In this document: piece after piece, positions 21,840 to 33,307 of the stretch
Layout of the letters: each line of letters begins with the position of its first letter
Numbering within the stretch: position 1 is the first letter of the stretch
Origin: Diplodia intermedia
Taxonomy: Eukaryota; Ascomycota; Dothideomycetes; Botryosphaeriales; Botryosphaeriaceae
DNA length: 64,000 nt
Reading direction: 5' to 3'
Assembly: GCA_021495925.1 (NCBI GenBank)
Contig: JAKEKT010000075.1
Coordinates: forward strand, 62,001-126,000
Notes under the pieces: model-generated
Database searches by the model: none
Told to the model about the DNA's origin: nothing
The model's input: only the letters and a program-made list of their open reading frames with translations
Position numbers and translations under genes: made by a program

Positions 21840-23235
21840 CTACCTCCTCGACCGTTCGGCCGCACTTTCTGCGAGCGACGCTGATCTCTTCGAATGCGTG
21901 TCAATCTCGGTTATGACAGTTATACCACCACTTCTCTGATTTATCAGAATGTCCTCGTCGCTGCCTTGGCGTTTGGTCTGATCCATCCACGTATCCATGA
22001 CTGAGCCGCCGATAGACGTTTCATTGAGACCCATCTTCGTCGAACCCTTCTTGCGTTTGTTGCTGTTGTTTCCCACGTTGTCAAGGGATATCCCCTGAGC
22101 CGGAGTACCTCCACTCTCACCTTTGTCGTACGGCTCGTAGCCATCGGTGCTACTCTTACCCCGGATCTTGTTATAGAGAGGTCGGAGCATTGGCATGCAG
22201 GCGGTACATAAGGTGATGCAGAGCTCGGTAGACGACCACAGAATTGGACTAACGCTTTCATCTATCGAATGCGGCCGCTGTCAGTGCAGGCCTTTCAAAT
22301 GGAACTCGGAACTTACAAGTATAGTCGGATCTCCCTGATAGGCGCTTCAATTCAATGGCGCGGACGATACCAGACGCTCCAGCACTTCGAGGAGATCAGC
22401 TTTGCTACAACGTCAACCTGCTCCTTGATATACTTACAACACTCCCAGACTCATGGAGATGCCGATCAGTTTCTTCTCCTTTTTCTTCATGTTGAGGTTC
22501 CAAAGGATCGCCCATGGCAAAAGGGCCAGCACGAAGTCGCATATTACAGAAGTCACTGCGGCAAAGTCAGCAAGCCCATTCATCTTCCGAGTATGGCATA
22601 CTGACCTCCGACACCAACGGAGAGATCGGTGAACGCCTCGGTACCCATCCAACAATTGGCCTCCAATGTAGGGTTCCAAACTGCTGCGACCGGATCGCAT
22701 CGTATGAAATCAAACAATGCGCACAACACGCAGATGATAGTCACAGCGACAACACAAATCCACAGAACTATTTGGTGCCATGTGAAAACGACAATCCGCA
22801 GCAAGAAAAAGGCCACGCAAGCTTTGCTCGTCGCAATGCCGATGATACCTGAGAGGTCAGCAAGAGGTCATGAACGGAGGGGCCAATTCCTGAGGCCTAC
22901 AGAAAGTCTGGCCGATAATGGTGATCTTGGCTGCCACAGCGGCCTGTTCGCCACCCAGCACTTCGGCATGCCGCCCATACCCCTCGGTTGCCGCGTAAGA
23001 GCATATTGCAGAATAGAGCAATAGCATCACCTGGATCAAGTTCGTCATTGTTCTTTTTGCAGTTCCAAACGGAATGATTTACCCACGAAAATGCTGCCAT
23101 GTAGTCGTCCCATCCCAAGGAGCGGTTGATTCGCGCCTTCGTGTATAGCCTCGGAAAGATAAAGAGCATGGCGAGCACCGTCTGTCCAAGCATGACGCCA
23201 ATGATGGCCGGGCCGAAGCCGCCTATCGTCTTCAT
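21840..23235 (-). CDS. Rhodopsin-domain (PTH11/SAT5-like) seven-helix membrane protein
   Basis: Six exons, complement(21840..22261, 22317..22384, 22438..22555, 22606..22848, 22901..23030, 23083..23235); the introns are 50-55 nt and phases fit, giving 377 residues. It begins MKTIGGFGPAIIGVMLGQTV and carries the family pattern in order: RLYTKARINRSLGWDDYMAA, a loop with TIIGQTFCIIGIATSKACVA, RIVVFTWHQIVLW, DPVAAVWNP...CW, DFVLALLPWAILWNL, and an end-of-domain TACMPMLRPLYNK. A polar cytosolic tail of about 100 residues follows. Members of this large fungal family are plasma-membrane or vacuolar proteins, some suggested to be GPCR-like; the ligand is unknown. The cysteine pattern in the first extracellular loop typical of CFEM-PTH11 receptors is absent, so I do not call it a CFEM receptor. 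Confidence 0.9.
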
Positions 23236-24148
23236 GGGGGTGATGGTGGAGAGGAGTTTGGAAGAGGGATCAGTGCCAGAACGACAAACGGCAAAGTCTG
23301 ATACTTGAGCTGTGAGGGAGCCATAGCAGGAATCGTGTGGCAGCACGGGTGAATCCTGTGGGCGAAGTTCGAACAAGCATTTGAGTCAGGACCAGTAGGA
23401 GCCGATGGCACACCTGAAGGCCATGTCTCCGCTACCCGACCGCACACTCCGGGATGTGGACCAAGGCCGAGAACATGCCTAAGCGAAATTCAGCGATCGA
23501 GAGGCCTCAAATCACGGAGGTTCAGGGCGTCTGCAGCGGCGCGGAGGGCGGGCCGCGCCGCTGCCTCGGTTCCGTGACTAGCCAGATCAGGCAATGGGTC
23601 CACAGAAGTGGGCGAGTCAGATCTCTTCACAACCCAGAGCCAACCGTTGCAATTATGCGGGCCCTGCTCCACCGCTATATCACAGAATCAGCCCATAGCT
23701 TTCGGCAGTTGCAGTCAGGCCGGCAGCGTCGCTCTGATCTTTAAACCTCAATGGCAGTGAGTGCCGACGTGCGCGCGCTAAACGCGTAGTCCCCGGATCA
23801 CCACCTTTCCTTGCCCGCGGAACGGTCGAGTACTCCTGAATCCGTTAGCCAGGTTCGAGTAATGGCTGCAGTTACTGTGCCGCAGACCCAGTTCACCATC
23901 CCGCGTCCATGGCGTGGTGCCCCTTGAGGAATAATGGGCCTACTCTATTAATTGCATTGTTGGGTCGTCCCCTTCCCAAGCGCTCCGAAAAGCTGCTGCT
24001 GTCCACAGCTCCTGTACCACTCATACCGGAAGCGGACTGCGGGGTCTCGAGTTGCACAGTATTTGCATACCACCGCGCTTCCCACTTCGCCTCACTTTTC
24101 CTGCCTTGAAACTCCAATTCGCCCCCTCACTCCCAAACGAACGGAGTC
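23236..24148. other. Divergent intergenic region
   Basis: Promoters of the rhodopsin-domain gene (minus) and the first P450 (plus). No gene, repeat or RNA was recognised. Confidence 0.55.
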
Positions 24149-25241
24149 ATGGCCCTCCTTACCGTGGTCCTGGTGCTCGTCGCCACCTTCGCGGCCTACC
24201 GCTACTACTTCCACCCGCTGCGCCGCATCCCCGGCCCGCTGCTAGCCAAGTTTACCGATGCCCAGCGCTTCTTCGACACGGCGGGCGGCCGGGCGGAGCT
24301 TACCCACCGGCTGCTACACGCCAAGTACGGCCCGGTCGTCAGGATTGGCCCAAACACGGTCAGCTTGAGCGATCCGCAGTGCATCAAGCTGATCTATTCC
24401 AACAAGGCAAACTTTCCGAAGGTGAGCAGTATCATTGCCATATCACTTCATCATGCTCCCCTCCCTCCCTTTCTTGAAGTGTTCCAATGCAATCGTGTTT
24501 TACTGACCAAATGATAACCATTGGGGAATAAAAGAGTGACTTCTACGCCGTCAACGACATAACGCAGGGCAACCAGCGCGTCTGCACCCTCTTCGGCACC
24601 CGCGACAATGGCTTGCACCAGAAGCTGCGCGCGCCGGTGCAGAAGTACTACAAAGTCTCAGCGTTGCTGAAGTTGGAACATCGTGTCGACAAGGTGGTGG
24701 AGGATTTCTGCACGAAGCTGGAAGAACGCTTCTCCAAGCAGGGCAAGGCGTGTGATCTTGCCGAGTGGTTCCTCTTCTGTGAGCATCGACTTTTTTTTTT
24801 CTTTGCCCCAGGCTGGAGGGTTGAATACATATTTGGCAATTGCTGACTATATCTCGCCTTGACCGAACTGAATGACAGATGCCTGGGATGCCATCGCGGA
24901 CGTCACTTTCAGCAAACCAATCAAAGAAGGCTTCTTGAACAAGGGCGGCGACATCGACGACCTGCTTTCCACCGCCGAGCAAGCCCTCGACTACTTCGCC
25001 GCCGTAAGTGGTTGCTCCCCTCTCCCCAGTGCCGCCCCAAAGCCCTCCCAAAGTAACATTGCATACACCCAACCATTGCCCCCCTCACATCAAACTAACC
25101 ACCATCCTCCTCCTCCCACCACAACAGATCGGCCAGATCCCCATCCTCGACGAGCTCCTCGACAAGAACCCCGTCCACCGCACGGGCCCGCCCTCGTTCC
25201 AAGCCGCGGCCGACTTCTGCGTCAAGAAGCTGGTCGAGCGC

Positions 25242-25272
<31 letters not shown>

Positions 25273-26144
25273 GCGCCGAGGTCGCCAACGAGACGGAAAA
25301 CCAAGACTACCTCGACCACTTCCTCGCCATCAAGGCGGAGGCGCGGGCCGAGGACAACATCACCGACGGCACCGTCGTCGGCTGGATGCTGCTCAACATC
25401 CTCGCCGGCGCCGACACGACGGCGACGACGCTGGCCGCCGTCGTGTACCACCTGCTGCGCAACCCGCGCGCGTGCGCGCGGCTGCGGGCGGAGCTGGACG
25501 ATGCCGCCGCCGCGGGGGTACCGTCGGGCGGCGGGGTGTGGCGGTACGAGGACGCGGCCCGGCTGGCGTACCTGGACGCCGTCGTCAAGGAGGCGCTGCG
25601 CGTGCACCCCGGCGTGGGGCTGCTGCTCGAGCGCGTCGTGCCCGCGGGCGGGCTGGCGCTGCCGCCGTCCGGCGACGGCGGCGGGGGCGCCTTCCTGCCG
25701 CGGGGCACCGTCGTCGGGATGAACGCGTGGGTCGTGAACAACGACAAGGCCGTGTTCGGCCCGGATGCGGAGAGCTTCGCGCCCGAGAGGTGGCTGCGGG
25801 CGGAGGGCGAGGCGGAGGGGGCGTGGGAGGTGCGCGTGAAGCGGATGAAGGACGTCATGCTGAGCTTTGGCGCTGGCAGGAGGGTGTGCCTGGGCAAGGA
25901 GTTGAGTCTGTTTGAGATTTATAAGGTCGTGCCGACGATATTGGGGAGGTTCGATGTGAGTGCTCTCTCTCTCTCTCTCTCTCTCTCGAATTCGTTTGTT
26001 TGACGGTTGAGATCGGATTTGCTGACGCCGTGTGGGTAGTTCGAGTTGGTGGATCCGAGGAAGGAGTGGGAGCTGACGAACTCGTGGTTCGTGAGGGTCA
26101 AGGGGGTGGACGTGAAGATCAAGCCGAGGGCTGTTCCGAACTGA
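24149..26144 (+). CDS. Cytochrome P450, pisatin-demethylase-like
   Basis: Five exons: 24149..24421, 24535..24778, 24879..25003, 25128..25955, 26040..26144; phases agree, 524 residues. An N-terminal membrane anchor (LLTVVLVLVATFAAYRYY) precedes the hinge HPLRRIPGP. The I-helix AGADTTATT, the K-helix ExxR (KEALR), the PERW region and the haem loop FGAGRRVCLG (Cys468) are all present. LFGTRDNGLHQKLRAPVQKY resembles the pisatin demethylase (CYP57) group, which acts on plant phenolics, so an aromatic substrate is possible; that is inference. Ten consecutive Thr (25242-25271) lie between F and G helices. The protein acts at the ER with a P450 reductase not in the window. A second P450 follows in the same direction 1 kb downstream. 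Confidence 0.94.
25242..25271. repeat. (ACG)10 microsatellite coding for poly-Thr in the P450
   Basis: Ten perfect ACG codons in frame, giving ten threonines; a likely site of length variation between isolates. Confidence 0.9.
25962..25987. repeat. (CT)n repeat in the last intron of the P450 gene
   Basis: A run of about 13 CT units just after the GTGAGT donor at 25956. Confidence 0.8.
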
Positions 26145-27144
26145 GGGTTGGTACTGGGGTTGGAGGAGCTGTCAGGCCGTTGATGTCGTTGCGATTGCCC
26201 GACGTGTACATCCGGACATCTGCCTCGGCCTCACATGTTTGGTAGCGGTAACTTTTCAATAACATCGAAACTAATTTCGTAAGTAATAGTGAATTAAGAT
26301 GACAGATTCAGAAGACAGGTAGCCAAAGATTCAATCAACAATCCGGAGGCCAACGACACTTTAACAGACCGAGACATCAGAGCGGGGAGCGGACTTTCCA
26401 GATGATCCCCCCCGGGAGATTCACCTCCGTCCCTTCCGTCGTTCCATCCTATGTTATCTCTTCATCACCGGATCCCTCTGAGGCCACGGCCACAGCCTCT
26501 TCTGCTCGAGGCTCCTTTTGCTCTTCGCCTTTCTCACGCCCGTTCCGCCGCGCCGACTCTTTTTCCACCGGACCAGCGAGCAACTCATCAAACACTGGAG
26601 GCGGAGCTCTGAGCTTTGGGGGTGCTTCATGTCGTCCAAGTCCAAGACGGCAAGCCTCTCTCTTCGTCGGGTTCTCGGATCATGTCGCAGTGGGGCAGTG
26701 AAGGATCGTCAAGCATGACAAGCGATTCTCGCGGGAATATCGATGCATGACTCAACCGCTGCCCCATGCTCCTTCCCTCCCTGGGCCGCTGTTCCCGTTG
26801 GCTGGGACTGCATGTCGGCAGTCTATCGATCCTGGGGGTGCCACGCTCCCAATGGTCTGGTTTCTGCCCGATCGACGCAGCTGTTGCAGGCTGCATCCAA
26901 CCAAGGGTGCGTCGCGGTGTTGACGGAAAGTGACAGGTCCCGCGTCTGCTCGAACATGCGGCACAGACGGCAACGGGTTGAGGGCGGGCGGAGAATTAAG
27001 CCCGAGCCCAGCGCGATTATGGCAATCACCCCCGCGCCGATTGCAATGGTAGGGAGAAGGGGAGATAAGTAGGGTGCCAATCGCGCGGGATCCGTACATA
27101 CATAAGTCGTCTTACTCGCAGCATCTCCTCCCCAGTCCACGAAG
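26145..27144. other. Intergenic region between the two P450 genes
   Basis: About 1 kb, with the promoter of the second P450. Short frames on both strands carry no recognisable domain. Confidence 0.55.
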
Positions 27145-28949
27145 ATGACGGAGCTGCTCCAGAGCCTGACGGCGCACCCCTACGCGGCCTGTGCGGCGGC
27201 GGTGCTGCTGTACTGCCTGTGTGGCGCCGTCTACCGCCTGTACCTGTCGCCGCTGGCCAGCTTCCCCGGGCCCCGGCTGGCGGCTCTGACGCTCTGGTAC
27301 GAGTACTACTACGACGGCATCAAGGGCGGCCAGTACACTTTCAAGCTGAAGGAGCTGCACCGCCAATATGGTACGCAACAATCATCGACTGCCCTCTTCC
27401 TGATCGAAACTCAAAGATAAAAAAGGCCCCATCATCCGCATCTCGCCGCACGAGCTGCACGTCAGCGACCCCTCCTTCATCGACACCCTCTACGCCCCCG
27501 GCGGCAAGGCCAAGCGCAACAAATACGCCTTCTACACGGCCCAATTCGGCCTCTCGCAGGCGGGCTTCGGCTCCGTGCCGCACGACCTGCACCGCCTGCG
27601 CCGCACGCCCTTCAACCGCTTCTTCTCGCGCCAGAGCGTGCAGAAGCTCGAGCCCCAGATCCGACGCGCCGTCGACAAGCTGTGCGCCCAGCTGGAGAAG
27701 AACTTCGCCGGCAGCGGCTGCCCGGTGAACTTGCCCGACGCCTTCGGGTGCATGGCGACCGACGTCGTGTCGCGCTACGCCTTCGGCTACAGCTACGATT
27801 TCCTCGAGTCGGACACCTTCTTGCCGAACCTGACCAAGGGCATCGATGCGGGCATGGCCCTGGGCGCGACGGTGAAGCAGTTCCCGTGGCTGCTGGCGTT
27901 CTTGCATGCGTTGCCCGAGGACTGGACGCGGAAGTTGATGCCCGACATGGCGCCGTATCTGGACTTCCAGCGGAGCATGATGAAGGCGATCGATCAGGTG
28001 CACCGGGAGGAGGATGCGCGCGAGGAGAAGGAGAAGACGGCCGAGTCGGGGACCACCATCTTCCACGAGATCCTGAGGGGCGACCTGCCCGAGGAGGAGA
28101 AGCAGACGGCGCGGCTGTGGCAGGAGGGACAGGCCGTCATCGGCGCCGGTGCGTTGCATGCACCTTCCCATTCCATTCCCCAAAAAGCCCGCGGGCCAGC
28201 CAGCTAACCATTGGTCTCAGGAACCGAAACCGTCAACTGGGCCATCTGCGTGACCATGTTCCACCTCCTCTCTCAGCCCTCCACCCTCGCCACCCTCCAA
28301 TCCGAGCTCGCCCGCGCGATGCCCGACCCGGCCGTGATCCCCCCCTGGCACTCCCTCGAGCAGCTGCCCTACCTCTCCGCCACCATCGCCGAGGGCCTGC
28401 GCCTGTCGTACGGCCTGGCGACGCGTCTCGCCCGCGTCTCGCCCGACGAGCCGATGCGCTTCATCAATCGTGGCAGCGGCGACGGCGATGAAATCCTGAT
28501 TCCGGCGGGTGTGCCCGTCGGCATGACGGCTGTGCTTGTGCATCACGACGAAAATATTTTTCCGGAGAGTGAGAAGTTCAGGCCGGAGAGGTGGTTGGAT
28601 GATGAGGGCGATAGGAGGAGGGATCTGGACGGGTATCTGTTGAGCTTTTCAAAGGGGAGCCGGCAGTGCTTGGGGATGAAGTAAGTGCCACGTTTCCCTC
28701 TATTCTTTTCCCTTTTCCCTCGGTTTCTTGTTCGTTTCTACTTGTTCGGATGTGTCGGGCTAACGATGTGGCAGTCTTGCGTATGCTGAGATGCACATTG
28801 CTCTAGCGACGGTACTTCGACGCTTTGGTGATCGGATGGAGCTGTTTGAGACTAGCATCGATGACGTCCGGGTGCAGCGGGATTTGTTCATCCCGAAGCC
28901 AAAGGTTGGTTCGAAGGGTGTTCGTGTTCTCATTAAGAGCAAGGCATAG
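27145..28949 (+). CDS. Cytochrome P450, trichodiene-oxygenase-like (CYP58 group)
   Basis: Four exons: 27145..27370, 27426..28148, 28221..28680, 28775..28949, giving 527 residues. An N-terminal anchor (YAACAAAVLLYCLCGAVYRL) precedes SPLASFPGP. WYEYYYDGIKGGQYTFKL, YGPIIRISPHELH and GFGSVPHDLHRLRR recall fungal trichodiene-oxygenase-like P450s. Catalytic hallmarks are the I-helix GAGTET, K-helix EGLR, RPERW and the haem loop FSKGSRQCLG (Cys466), followed by MNLAYAE. The acceptor chosen for intron 1 (AG at 27424-27425) yields YGPIIRIS; another AG nine bases earlier would insert three residues. Many relatives oxidise terpenoids or polyketides, but without a neighbouring synthase the substrate is unknown. 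It probably forms a tailoring or detoxification pair with the upstream P450. Confidence 0.94.
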
Positions 28950-29794
28950 CGTGAGGGAGGCTCCTGTCGCCACAAGGAAGTAATCAATTAATACTAATCT
29001 GTGATATGCCACAAACACCCCAGAAATGGTCGAGTTGGTCCCAGACTCTCCAACACTGAATCCCAGTTTTCCTGGGTTTTTACTAAACCAGAAGAGTTCA
29101 GAATCCAAGCAGAAGCAGCGAGCGCCGACCCAAAGTTCTGCTGTTACTTACCGATTACTCAACCTCCGCCTGGCAAGGGACGGGAAGTCGCTTAGCCGAG
29201 GCTCGCTTCTTCCAAATCCATTGACCGGGCCAATAATCTACCCGTTCAAGGGCAGCCCAACGCACGTATAATTGTATCATTCTGGTTTCAAAGCAAAGAA
29301 GCGAAGACTATTCTGGATGAAATCGCGATCTTCTCCGTTACTCTTACCCCCAAAGAGCAATTGCCGAGGCGCTTCCAGAAGGGAACATCCCATTGGCTAT
29401 ACAGTCTCTGACCCTTCTCAAGGTTCCCAACAGAAATCGGGTACCAGCCGGGTGTAGACCCTGTACCCGTTGGAAAGTTCGGGCTATAGCATTCCCGACT
29501 GGGACTTCCTTTCCGCATTTAGTTAGGAAGCTCGCCGGTGGAACCTAAGAAAGTAGGGCACATCACCCAGATTGCACGACAAGCGATCCGGGAGACTGCG
29601 TCAGCAATGCGGCAATCAAGCCACCACCGACTCAGCTGACCGACTTTCAGAGAAGAAAAAGCTTTTGATGGAAGGGAACAGAGTGGGGATCCGCGACGAA
29701 AGTAAAGCAAGCAAGAGAGTATAGAAGTCAGAGTCAAACATCATTACACTTCCAGCATCTCCAACTACCGAACACACTCACCTGCCATCCAAAG
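28950..29794. other. Intergenic region
   Basis: 3' flank of the second P450 and promoter of the NmrA-like gene. Nothing else was recognised. Confidence 0.55.
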
Positions 29795-31256
29795 ATGCCC
29801 TCGCAAACCATGGACACCACACCCAAGCCTAGAGTAGGCGTCGCAGGGGGAACCGGAGGACTTGGTCGAACCATAGTCGAACACATTGCCAACACTGGCA
29901 AGTACGCCGTCTACGTGCTCACTCGGAGCGTAAGTGAATGGCCTCCATTGCCCCCGTCCACGTCAGGGACGACTTTGATCGATACACTAAAGTCTTCAAC
30001 AACAGGCCACGGGTGCCATCGCCGGACGCCGCGGCGTCGAGGCGCTGGAGCTGGACTACTCGTCGCCGTCGTCCATTGCCGAGCGGCTGCGAGCCGAGAA
30101 CATCGACACCGTCGTCTCCGTCATCGGCATCACGTCCGAGGACGACCACCACGCGCAGCTGAACCTGATCGAGGGCGCCGCCCTGTCCGGCACCGTGACG
30201 CGCTTCGCCCCCAGCGAGTACGGCTGGGACTACGAGGAGGCGCTGAAGCAGTCAGTATTCGCCCATCTCTTAGAGATCCCACGTGTTGCTCGCGGACTCT
30301 AGACAATCGCTCCCTGTTTCCCTTTTCCCCTCTTCTTTCTCTCTCTCTCCATCACTTCAGCACGACCAACCCATCCAACACAAAATCGCACACACCACAG
30401 CGGCTTCCCCCCGACGATCCCCGACCTAGGCACCTACCAGCCAGCGACGTACAAGGCGGCGGCCGTCGCCAAGCTGCGCGCGCACGGCGACCGGCTGGCC
30501 TTCACGCGCTTCATCACCGGGCTGCTGATGGACCCGTTCGCGCACCCGGTCGAGCCCGCGCCGGGCTTCTTCCCCGGCGCCGCCGCCGCCGCCGTTGTGC
30601 TGGACGTCGAGAACGCGCGCGCGGCGCTGCCGGGCGACGGCAACGCCAGGGTCGTCACGACGCACTCGCGCGACGTGGGCGCGTGCGTGGCGCGCATGCT
30701 GGATGTCGACCGCGGCAGGTGGCCCGAGCGCTGCTGGGTCGTCGGCCAGCGGTTGACGTGGAATGAGGCGCTCGTGTGGGCGGAGAGGGCGAGGGGTGAG
30801 TGGGCGTCTCTTTCTCTTTTTCTTTCTTCCCTTCTTTTCTTCCCTTCTTTTCTTTCCTCTTTCTCCTCGTTGCCAAGAACGAACCCCCTTCTTGCCGCTA
30901 TCGGGAGGGAGAGAGGGAGGGGGGAAGTGGGAGGATCGTGAATGATTGGGTTTCTGATAAAGCTGACGGGGTGGTGGTAAAAAAACACCCCACGCGCAGA
31001 TCAAATGTTCGACATGACGTACGAACCCGTCGCGGAGCTGAGGGCGGGCCGTGTCGCGGAGCTCCCGGCCAACGTGCCGCGCTACGCGCTGGCGCCGAAG
31101 CGGCAGCTGGACGGCCTGCTGTGCGTCTGGGGCGTGGCCTTCGCCGAGGGCTGGCTCGACTTCCCCGGCGACACCATCGGCGAGCTGTTCCCGGACATGG
31201 AGACGACGTCGTTTGAGGGGCTCATGCGGAGGAGTTGGGGGTCTTTGAGGAGGTAA
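29795..31256 (+). CDS. NmrA-like NAD(P)-binding oxidoreductase (isoflavone-reductase type)
   Basis: Exons 29795..29929, 30006..30250, 30401..30795, 31000..31256; phases agree, 343 residues. The dinucleotide-binding motif GVAGGTGGLGRTIVEHI near the start is the GxxGxxG Rossmann loop of the NmrA/HSCARG family. VVSVIGI, RFAPSEYGWDYEEA and a central Lys-bearing helix (YKAAAVAKLRAHG) match fungal isoflavone-reductase-like proteins, and the last third holds a substrate-cap region. Such proteins reduce small aromatic or secondary metabolites, or act as redox sensors. No membrane segment or signal is present, so it should be cytosolic. Introns 2 and 3 (150 and 204 nt) are long for the window. It follows the two P450s on the same strand and may act with them. 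Confidence 0.9.
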
Positions 31257-32143
31257 GGAGAGGGAGAGGGGCGGACGGCTTGGGTCGTGGTGGATGTGGC
31301 CTGGTCGAGGGTGCGTTCGTTTGTTCGGAATTTTGGGTACGTGGATGCCAGCAGTTTGGCAGTTTGGCTGCGTATATCTCATACTGATCTTTGCTAAAAG
31401 TGGTAAACCAGTTGTAGTTGCCGAGTAAAAGATGCTTTTTACCGCCCGTGCTTGTCTCGTAGCGGGCCGATCAACTTGCCATATCTGATTGAGACAGGCA
31501 GCATGTACGGGGGACTCCTGGCCGGCATGTAGCCCAAGCGATAAGGATGTGCCAGGGCATAAAGACTACGGAAATCGTTCCGTTTCTCCATGGTTTTCGA
31601 GTAAGTATCCCGGTTTCTCAGCCGTGCTACCACACGAAAACGATAAACGACTACGGAAGTCGAGATAGGTAGCATTCACCGTCGGCAAAGCGGCCGATCA
31701 GGGGCATGGCTGGCGTCTAGCGACGGGAATAAGGCTGTGGCCCGAGGCTGCAGGTGGAGCGATGAAGTTCTATTTCTGTCGCCCACAACCACTAACGCCC
31801 CCTCTCAGGCATAGACGGCCATACCTTCATTTGGAACGCATGGCAATATCGGCCCGCTGTCAAGCCTCGATGTTTCACAGAACGCACGTCGGCTGCATCG
31901 ACTACCGCAAACGGGATCCACTTCACATGGCACGCTCGGACCGGCGGACCGTGCCGACGTCGTGTTTGTTGTTTCACAGCGCAGCAGGATTTGATGAAGC
32001 GGATGGTATTTACAAGCAAGTCCTGACTCGGACCGAGAACATGCTCGGTTCCCGAAGCTGCTATTCGTCTCGTCCTTCTCTCGTCGTCTCCACCCTCCCT
32101 CGGCAACCCGGCCCGGTCCGGATGAGACCAACGCAGTCCTGGC
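31257..32143. other. Intergenic region between convergent genes
   Basis: 3' flanks of the NmrA-like gene and the GH43 gene. Nothing was recognised. Confidence 0.55.
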
Positions 32144-33307
32144 CTACTCTCCAGAAGGTCCAGCGAGACTCGTGCCCAGGGCAACTGCAGTGCCGAAGTT
32201 GGGCGTGCCGTCCGAGTTCCAGTTGACCTTCTGCGCCGCCGTGTACCTGGTGCCGTCGCACGCGCCGCCGCTGTTTGCCGTCGCGTGGTACACGTTCCAG
32301 ATCTCGGTGCCGTCCGGGCTGGTGAAGAAGCTGTTTTTTCATCGATCCAGGTCAGCATGCTGTTCCCGTATCTCGAGGGAAGAAGATTTGGACTGGGCGG
32401 ATCAACGTACCCGTTATGACCGGTTCCGTAGTTGCCGTTCGCCGAGCTGAAGACCGGCCCGCTCTTGACCCAGCTGCTCGACGAGGCGGGGTCGCCGCCG
32501 TTCCAGGTCAGCAGGCCGAGCTGGTAGCTCGAGGTCCAGCAGTAGCTGGCCGAGTAGGTGATGTACGTGTTGCCGCCGTGGTACATGGCGGCGGCGCCCT
32601 CCTGCACGGGCGCGCCGACCGTCTCCCACGACTCGGTCGGCTGCGACAGCACCTTGATGGTGCCGATGCTGCCGGGCGAGTTGAGCGGCGCGATGCACAG
32701 CGACTGCAGGCTGTCGCTCATGCACGAGAAGACGAAGTAGTTGCCCGTCGTGAAGCGCACAATCGTGCCGTCGATGCCCCACGTCGTCGTGAGCTGCGCG
32801 AGGTACGTCCACGAGTCCCAGGGCGTGGCGCCGCCTGCATTGCGTCTTCTCGTTAGCGGGAGCCCGTTGATGGACATGTGGAGGTTTGGCTTACCCTGGA
32901 GTACGTGCGGACGCTGGCCGTCCAGGTTGGCGCTGGTTCCTGCGGTGTAGTAGATGTACCAGCTGCCATCCGCATCAGTGCCTGCTGCTGTAGTCTTGGG
33001 ATCTTTCGGTCACTTACACGCCATCAAAATAGTGCAGCTCCGGGGCCCAGACATTGCAGCAGCGCGCCGAGTTGGTGTCTGTCCAGACGGTCTTGGTCTC
33101 TCCGGTCTTCAAGCCGCCCAGCGTCGTGGCCCGCGTGATCTGGAGGTCGGTCCAGGTGGTTGTCATCAGGTAGTAGTAACCACCCGTCCACACGATGTGG
33201 GGATCCGAGCCATTGGGGTCCTTGAGCGGGTTGGTGAAGGTTGCGGCGCCGACAAGGGTTGCTTGAAGCCAGAGCAGCCAGCAAATCAGCGAGGTAATCG
33301 GCTTCAT
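32144..33307 (-). CDS. Secreted glycoside hydrolase family 43 (arabinan/arabinofuranoside-acting type)
   Basis: Exons complement(32144..32330, 32411..32834, 32895..32962, 33018..33307), introns of 55-80 nt, 322 residues. A signal peptide (ICWLLWLQATLVGA) is followed by the five-bladed propeller starting TFTNPLKDPNGSDPHIVW, where the Asp of SDPHI is the expected catalytic base. VWAPELHYFDGVWYIYYTAG is the family's second blade. TTTWGIDGTIVRF supplies the pKa-modulating Asp, and APVQEGAAAMYHGGNTY the Glu acid. TSPDGTEIWNVYHA follows in blade five. It should cut arabinose side chains or arabino-oligosaccharides of plant cell walls outside the hypha; the exact specificity cannot be told. It has no carbohydrate-binding module. 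Confidence 0.92.
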
